From: a virus
Length of the DNA: 26,625 nt
Direction: 5' to 3' (one strand)
IMG/VR virus record: IMGVR_UViG_3300032294_002548
Span: 1-26,625 of that record
Position 1 is the stretch's first letter. Each line of letters begins with the position of its first letter. The notes beneath the pieces are model-generated. The model ran no database searches and was not told where the DNA came from. It saw nothing but the letters and a program-made list of their open reading frames with translations. Positions 23,910 through 26,625 of the stretch are shown here, piece after piece. Position numbers and translations under genes: made by a program.

Positions 23910-23935
23910 ATTTTTAGTTTCGTACTCATTTATGT
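23910..23935. repeat. 26-bp repeat, copy 4 of 4
   Basis: Same 26 bases; shares CTCTCTCTTTCTT to the right with copy 3. It starts nine bases after the right inverted repeat. Confidence 0.9.
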
Positions 23936-23963
23936 CTCTCTCTTTCTTGGAATCTAACCAATA

Positions 23964-24110
23964 AAAATATTTCTTATAAGATTAGGTTATTTTTATGTTT
24001 TTTATGAACTTTTTAAAAAAGCATACTACTTATGTATATAAGGGGCAGATAAGAAGATAACCAATACTTATTCTTATTTAGACCAATTATAAATTACTAA
24101 AATAACCGAT
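23964..24110 (+). repeat. Duplicated upstream regulatory block, copy 1
   Basis: Two parts match the region before the 175-residue gene. Bases 23964-23994 are identical over 31 to 25382-25412 (contains CTTATAAGATTAGGTTAT). Bases 24067-24110 match 25474-25517 at 43 of 44 (contains ATTTAGACCAATTATAAATT). Between them both copies have ACTACTTATGTATATAAGGG. A weaker third relative is at 24618-24648, before the 209-residue gene. Confidence 0.85.
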
Positions 24111-24115
24111 GTAAA

Positions 24116-24147
24116 TTTGGTAAAACAGATAAAGCTATCTAAATTTG
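24116..24147 (+). promoter_or_regulatory. Bacteroidota-type promoter of the 129-residue gene
   Basis: TTTG at 24116-24119 and TAAATTTG at 24140-24147 fit the Bacteroidota -33 TTTG and -7 TAnnTTTG elements with a 20-base spacer. Transcription should start near 24153, giving an A-rich leader of about 30 bases. Confidence 0.8.
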
Positions 24148-24181
24148 CATCAAGATAAGTTAAACTAAACAAACAAAAATT

Positions 24182-24571
24182 ATGAGAACAACAAAAGACT
24201 CACAAGAAGCACTATTAACGCAAGCTCAACAAATGATCATTGATTTTAAACATGAAGCAAGTATGGTAAGCAATCAAGATCTTTATAACTTTATCAGATC
24301 TTTCTTTTTAAGACAAGATGTAAAAGATACTTTAAATTTAGTTAGATTTTTAGTTATTGATGACAATCGTAGAACAGAAAAAAGTATTAAAAAACTCAGA
24401 TCAAATTATAACACATTATTTGATCTTAATAATCTAAATGATATTCTAATCAGATTTGAAGGGCCAGCACTTTATAACTTAGAATTGTTTGCATATTCAA
24501 TTGCTTTAAACTATGAACATGCAACAGATTATCTTTTTAGTAGGTTGGTTCAATTTAATGATGCTAGATAA
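24182..24571 (+). CDS. Unknown 129-residue early protein
   Basis: A wholly helical soluble protein (SQEALLTQAQQMIIDFKHEA, then LYNFIRSFFLRQDVKDTLNL, then LYNLELFAYSIALNYEHATD). No known motif is seen. It has a clear host-type promoter and a strong terminator 12 bases after the stop (24583-24606), so it is a stand-alone cassette. Small, separately controlled genes of this kind in phages often take over host functions or block defence, but nothing in the sequence shows which. The leader ACTAAACAAACAAAAATT is typical of translation initiation without a Shine-Dalgarno sequence in Bacteroidota. Confidence 0.7.
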   Translation: MRTTKDSQEALLTQAQQMIIDFKHEASMVSNQDLYNFIRSFFLRQDVKDTLNLVRFLVIDDNRRTEKSIKKLRSNYNTLFDLNNLNDILIRFEGPALYNLELFAYSIALNYEHATDYLFSRLVQFNDAR

Positions 24572-24582
24572 TAATAACTTTA

Positions 24583-24606
24583 TAAGGTCCCGTTTCCGGG
24601 ACCTTA
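24583..24606 (+). terminator. Terminator of the 129-residue gene
   Basis: Perfect arms AAGGTCCCG and CGGGACCTT with loop TTTC, extended by T-A pairs, followed by TCTTATATA. The hairpin core is the exact reverse complement of the one at 25351-25372, while the flank TATCTTATATA is in the same direction in both. Confidence 0.85.
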
Positions 24607-24667
24607 TCTTATATATCAAAATATTTATTATAATATTAGGTTATAATTGGTATTTTGAATTATTTTA

Positions 24668-24687
24668 GACTATTTATAATTAAATAA
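24668..24687 (+). promoter_or_regulatory. Promoter-like leader element of the 209-residue gene
   Basis: GACTATTTATAATTAAATAA lies 25 bases before the ATG. It resembles the 22-bp minus-strand elements. A TTAGGTTAT block precedes it by 23 bases, the same distance as in the copy before the 175-residue gene. No good TAnnTTTG is seen here. Confidence 0.45.
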
Positions 24688-24712
24688 AAAACTTAAACAA
24701 ACAGACAACATT

Positions 24713-25342
24713 ATGATACCATTAGTTAATAATATTAGATATTTTTTTAATTCTAAAAAATATGATGACAACTCAACTATTTTGTCAAAATTAATTGAAA
24801 CTATAGACAAAGATTCTTACTTATTTGATGATGATAGACAAGTAAAATATTATCAGTACATCACTGATGACTGGTATGAACCAATTATAATTAAGATTAT
24901 TGATAATAAAAGAACTCTAATATTAAATGAAAATCAATATTATGATTATAATTTACTTGTATATAATGAAAACTTTAAACATGAGGTAATTTTCATGTCT
25001 AAAAAACAATATGAAGATCTTATATTTGGTTTAATGGTTGGGTGTTTTGATAAGAAACAAAAAAACATGAAGACAGTTAAAGAACTAATCAATAATCAAT
25101 CATTAAATTTAATCTCAAATAGTAATTCTATAATTGATGTAGCCAATGATTTTTTAAATTCTGATAATTTTTTCACATCTGAAACTCTTAAAAAAAATGG
25201 TACAGTAAATTTAAATGGTATTGAATATAAATATATTGTTGAAAAGTGGTTACATGATGAAAAAATAAAATTGTATTCAATAATTGTTACAATCTTAAAT
25301 GAAAATCAAGACCAATTTGGTTATTATTTTATTGATGAGTAA
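24713..25342 (+). CDS. Unknown 209-residue early protein
   Basis: A soluble, Lys/Asp/Asn-rich protein of mixed helix and strand (YQYITDDWYEPIIIKIIDNK, then YEDLIFGLMVGCFDKKQKNM). The C-terminal part has VNLNGIEYKYIVEKWLHDEK and ends LNENQDQFGYYFIDE. I do not recognise any family. It is the second of three cassettes, with its own leader and a strong terminator (25351-25372) 8 bases after the stop. AT content is higher than in the structural genes. It is probably expressed early; the role is unknown. Confidence 0.7.
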   Translation: MIPLVNNIRYFFNSKKYDDNSTILSKLIETIDKDSYLFDDDRQVKYYQYITDDWYEPIIIKIIDNKRTLILNENQYYDYNLLVYNENFKHEVIFMSKKQYEDLIFGLMVGCFDKKQKNMKTVKELINNQSLNLISNSNSIIDVANDFLNSDNFFTSETLKKNGTVNLNGIEYKYIVEKWLHDEKIKLYSIIVTILNENQDQFGYYFIDE

Positions 25343-25350
25343 TAATAATC

Positions 25351-25372
25351 AAGGTCCCGGAAACGGGACCTT
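25351..25372 (+). terminator. Terminator of the 209-residue gene
   Basis: Arms AAGGTCCCG and CGGGACCTT with the stable loop GAAA, followed by ATCTTATATA. The core is inverted relative to the hairpin at 24583-24606. Confidence 0.85.
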
Positions 25373-25381
25373 ATCTTATAT

Positions 25382-25517
25382 AAAATATTTCTTATAAGAT
25401 TAGGTTATTTTTGGTACTTTTAGTTAATTCTGACTACTTATGTATATAAGGGCAAGATAAACAAAGATCATATCTTATTCTTATTTAGACCAATTATAAA
25501 TTATTAAAATAACCGAT
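25382..25517 (+). repeat. Duplicated upstream regulatory block, copy 2
   Basis: Shares 31 identical bases (25382-25412) and 43 of 44 bases (25474-25517) with the region before the 129-residue gene, with ACTACTTATGTATATAAGGG between. In this copy the distance between the TTAGGTTAT block and the ACTACTTAT block is about ten bases shorter, one helical turn, which keeps the two on the same face of the DNA. Confidence 0.85.
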
Positions 25518-25522
25518 ACAAG

Positions 25523-25554
25523 TTTGGTAAGTATAAAAAATCGTCTTATCTTTG
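25523..25554 (+). promoter_or_regulatory. Bacteroidota-type promoter of the 175-residue gene
   Basis: TTTG at 25523-25526 and TATCTTTG at 25547-25554 with a 20-base spacer, the same geometry as the promoter at 24116-24147. Transcription should start near 25560. Confidence 0.85.
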
Positions 25555-25586
25555 TATCACAAACTTAAACAACAAACAAACAAATT

Positions 25587-26114
25587 ATGAAAACAGTAAA
25601 TGAAACATCTGCAATTAACTTACTATCTGATGCACAATTAAGATGGTATATTTCAGACCCATCTTTAAGTAAAAAAAGACGTGCTAAATATGAAGCTGCT
25701 CTTGAAGAACGTTCTAATTATAGAATGAGTTTAAATAATCAAGCTGGTAAATGCATGACTGCGATATTAGATACATTTGATTTGGGTATTGATTTTAATC
25801 GAGAAAAAGCAATTGATAAATTAATAAAAGATCTTACTCACCATAAAAATATAAATTTATTTCAGAATGCTTATTTTGAATTAAGTAGAGATGTAGAATC
25901 TCATGAAGAGATTAATCATTATAGAATTTTACATCAGTGGTTTGTAAATTCAAATCATTCAGAAGAATTACTAAATACAATTCATTCAAGACTTTTAAAA
26001 GAAAAGTATATTGTAAGTGATTTTTTTAATTTTCTTGAAGGTCAAATTGCAAGAATTGAATTTAATCAAATCATGCAACAAGCAGAAAAATACAAAGAAG
26101 AATGTTCATATTAG
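25587..26114 (+). CDS. Unknown 175-residue early protein
   Basis: A soluble helical protein that opens MKTVNETSAINLLSDAQLRW. It has a basic segment near residues 27-45 (SLSKKRRAKYEAALEERSNY), which might bind nucleic acid, and helical stretches to the end (LKEKYIVSDFFNFLEGQIAR). No known family is recognised. It is the last plus-strand gene and has the clearest host-type promoter of the window. Two hairpins follow (26180-26198 and 26224-26240), where this arm meets the endolysin gene coming from the other side. Confidence 0.7.
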   Translation: MKTVNETSAINLLSDAQLRWYISDPSLSKKRRAKYEAALEERSNYRMSLNNQAGKCMTAILDTFDLGIDFNREKAIDKLIKDLTHHKNINLFQNAYFELSRDVESHEEINHYRILHQWFVNSNHSEELLNTIHSRLLKEKYIVSDFFNFLEGQIARIEFNQIMQQAEKYKEECSY

Positions 26115-26179
26115 TTTAATGTTAGTTTAATGTCGTGATAGTCTCTTTGCTTTATACTATGTCTGTCACAATCACACCA

Positions 26180-26198
26180 AAGGGCCTCATGGGCCCTT
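26180..26198. terminator. Convergent hairpin 1 between the two arms
   Basis: Arms AAGGGCC and GGCCCTT with loop TCATG. It stands about 65 bases after the 175-residue gene stop and about 70 before the endolysin stop on the other strand, so it may stop transcripts from both sides. The U tract is weak. Confidence 0.65.
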
Positions 26199-26223
26199 AA
26201 GTGTTTTATATGGTATCTAACAT

Positions 26224-26240
26224 GTCCCGGGAACCGGGAC
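26224..26240. terminator. Convergent hairpin 2 between the two arms
   Basis: Arms GTCCCGG and CCGGGAC with a three-base loop, followed on the plus strand by CCTTTAAAAT. Its arms resemble those of the two cassette terminators. It lies 26 bases beyond the endolysin stop. Confidence 0.65.
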
Positions 26241-26265
26241 CCTTTAAAATGATTTATATTATGTT

Positions 26266-26625
26266 TTAGAACTTAATATATTTAACACCATTCTCTATAA
26301 AAGATTGTTTAGGGTCATTATATCTAATTAAAGCATCTGATATTCTTAACCCATTGGTTTTTTCAAAGTGTGGTAAATCAACAAGATTGCCTCGCCAATC
26401 ACCACCCCATGACCAACCATATTTCTTAAAAATTCTAACAACTTCTACCCAATCAGCAATACCATCATTATCAAAATCAATATCTGATTGCCAACTGGCA
26501 CTTTCAAATGTACCATTTCTATCTCTATCAACAAGTAATACTATATCAATAGCAGCACCATAATTATGCCATGATTGACCACCTCTTGCATTTGTTACGA
26601 TTCTACCTTTATTACCGTTTCTACC
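26266..26625 (-). CDS. Endolysin, M15-type peptidase, C-terminal part (starts at 165)
   Basis: The remaining 119 codons of the endolysin, entering at base 26625 and ending with TAA at 26266-26268. They contain the zinc-site blocks of M15 (VanY/L-Ala-D-Glu type) peptidases: GGQSWHNYGAAIDI (His75 and Asp82 in the joined protein), GWSWGGDWRG (with Asp131), and LPHFEK (His141). Between these blocks is DIDFDNDGIADWVEVV, a DxDxDG loop like a calcium-binding site, usual in Bacteroidota phage enzymes of this kind. The protein would cut peptide bonds of peptidoglycan at the end of infection. The tail of the gene faces the plus-strand cassette arm, with two hairpins between them. Confidence 0.92.
   Translation of the reverse strand, partial: GRNGNKGRIVTNARGGQSWHNYGAAIDIVLLVDRDRNGTFESASWQSDIDFDNDGIADWVEVVRIFKKYGWSWGGDWRGNLVDLPHFEKTNGLRISDALIRYNDPKQSFIENGVKYIKF

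Noticed and set aside
26354-26563. Plus-strand open frame of 69 codons
   Set aside because: It lies antisense to the zinc-site half of the endolysin, has no promoter or leader, and the endolysin motifs are decisive.
1-26625. tRNA genes or an integration module
   Set aside because: No cloverleaf-like sequences, integrase, excisionase or repressor patterns were seen when reading both strands, so a temperate lifestyle is not supported.

Overview
The window reads as the complete genome of a small tailed phage (class Caudoviricetes) infecting a Bacteroidota host, cut open inside its endolysin gene. On the minus strand, the last 360 bases (26625 to 26266) continue in frame from the first 165 bases (165 to 1) and give one 174-residue M15-type peptidase. 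The molecule is therefore most likely circular or circularly permuted at 26,625 bp. The DNA is strongly AT-rich, roughly 30% G+C by eye. Two promoters fit the Bacteroidota consensus (TTTG, then TAnnTTTG), start codons are preceded by A-rich leaders without Shine-Dalgarno sequences, and several structural proteins look like Bacteroidota phage types. No integrase, repressor, tRNA, CRISPR array or insertion sequence was seen.

Layout. Two transcription arms diverge from an intergenic region at 23271-23540. The long minus-strand arm first carries a compact family-A-like polymerase (22062-23270) with a strong terminator. After it come an unknown 222-residue protein, a membrane protein, a sigma-factor-like protein, two small unknown proteins, and the packaging genes (terS-like 18361-19029, terL 17058-18377). 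Next are two overlapping small membrane proteins, possibly spanin-like, and a WYL-like protein. The tail genes follow: a chaperone-like protein with a probable -1 frameshift, a terminator-like and a completion-like protein, two large tail proteins and the tape measure. The head genes come after them: protease, scaffold, major capsid, a 175-residue structural protein, an unknown protein, portal and connector. Holin and endolysin close the arm. The short plus-strand arm (23541-26114) holds four small unknown genes. Three of these sit in separate promoter-gene-terminator cassettes, typical of early host-takeover genes.

How it may work. The plus-strand genes have host-type promoters and are probably early. 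The sigma-like protein may direct transcription of later genes through a recurring ACTATTWA leader element found upstream of about a dozen genes. The polymerase has the family-A signature motifs but no room for an exonuclease domain, and no helicase, primase or SSB was recognised, so replication must lean on the host. A 48-bp-period array of TTTCTGT heptamers crosses the terS 5' end, the spacer before it and the 3' end of the gene upstream. It is the best candidate for the packaging (pac) site. Inverted repeats flank the polymerase module, and a 26-bp repeat occurs three times beside it and once before the tail genes. This makes 23.3-23.95 kb the best candidate for a replication or regulatory centre.
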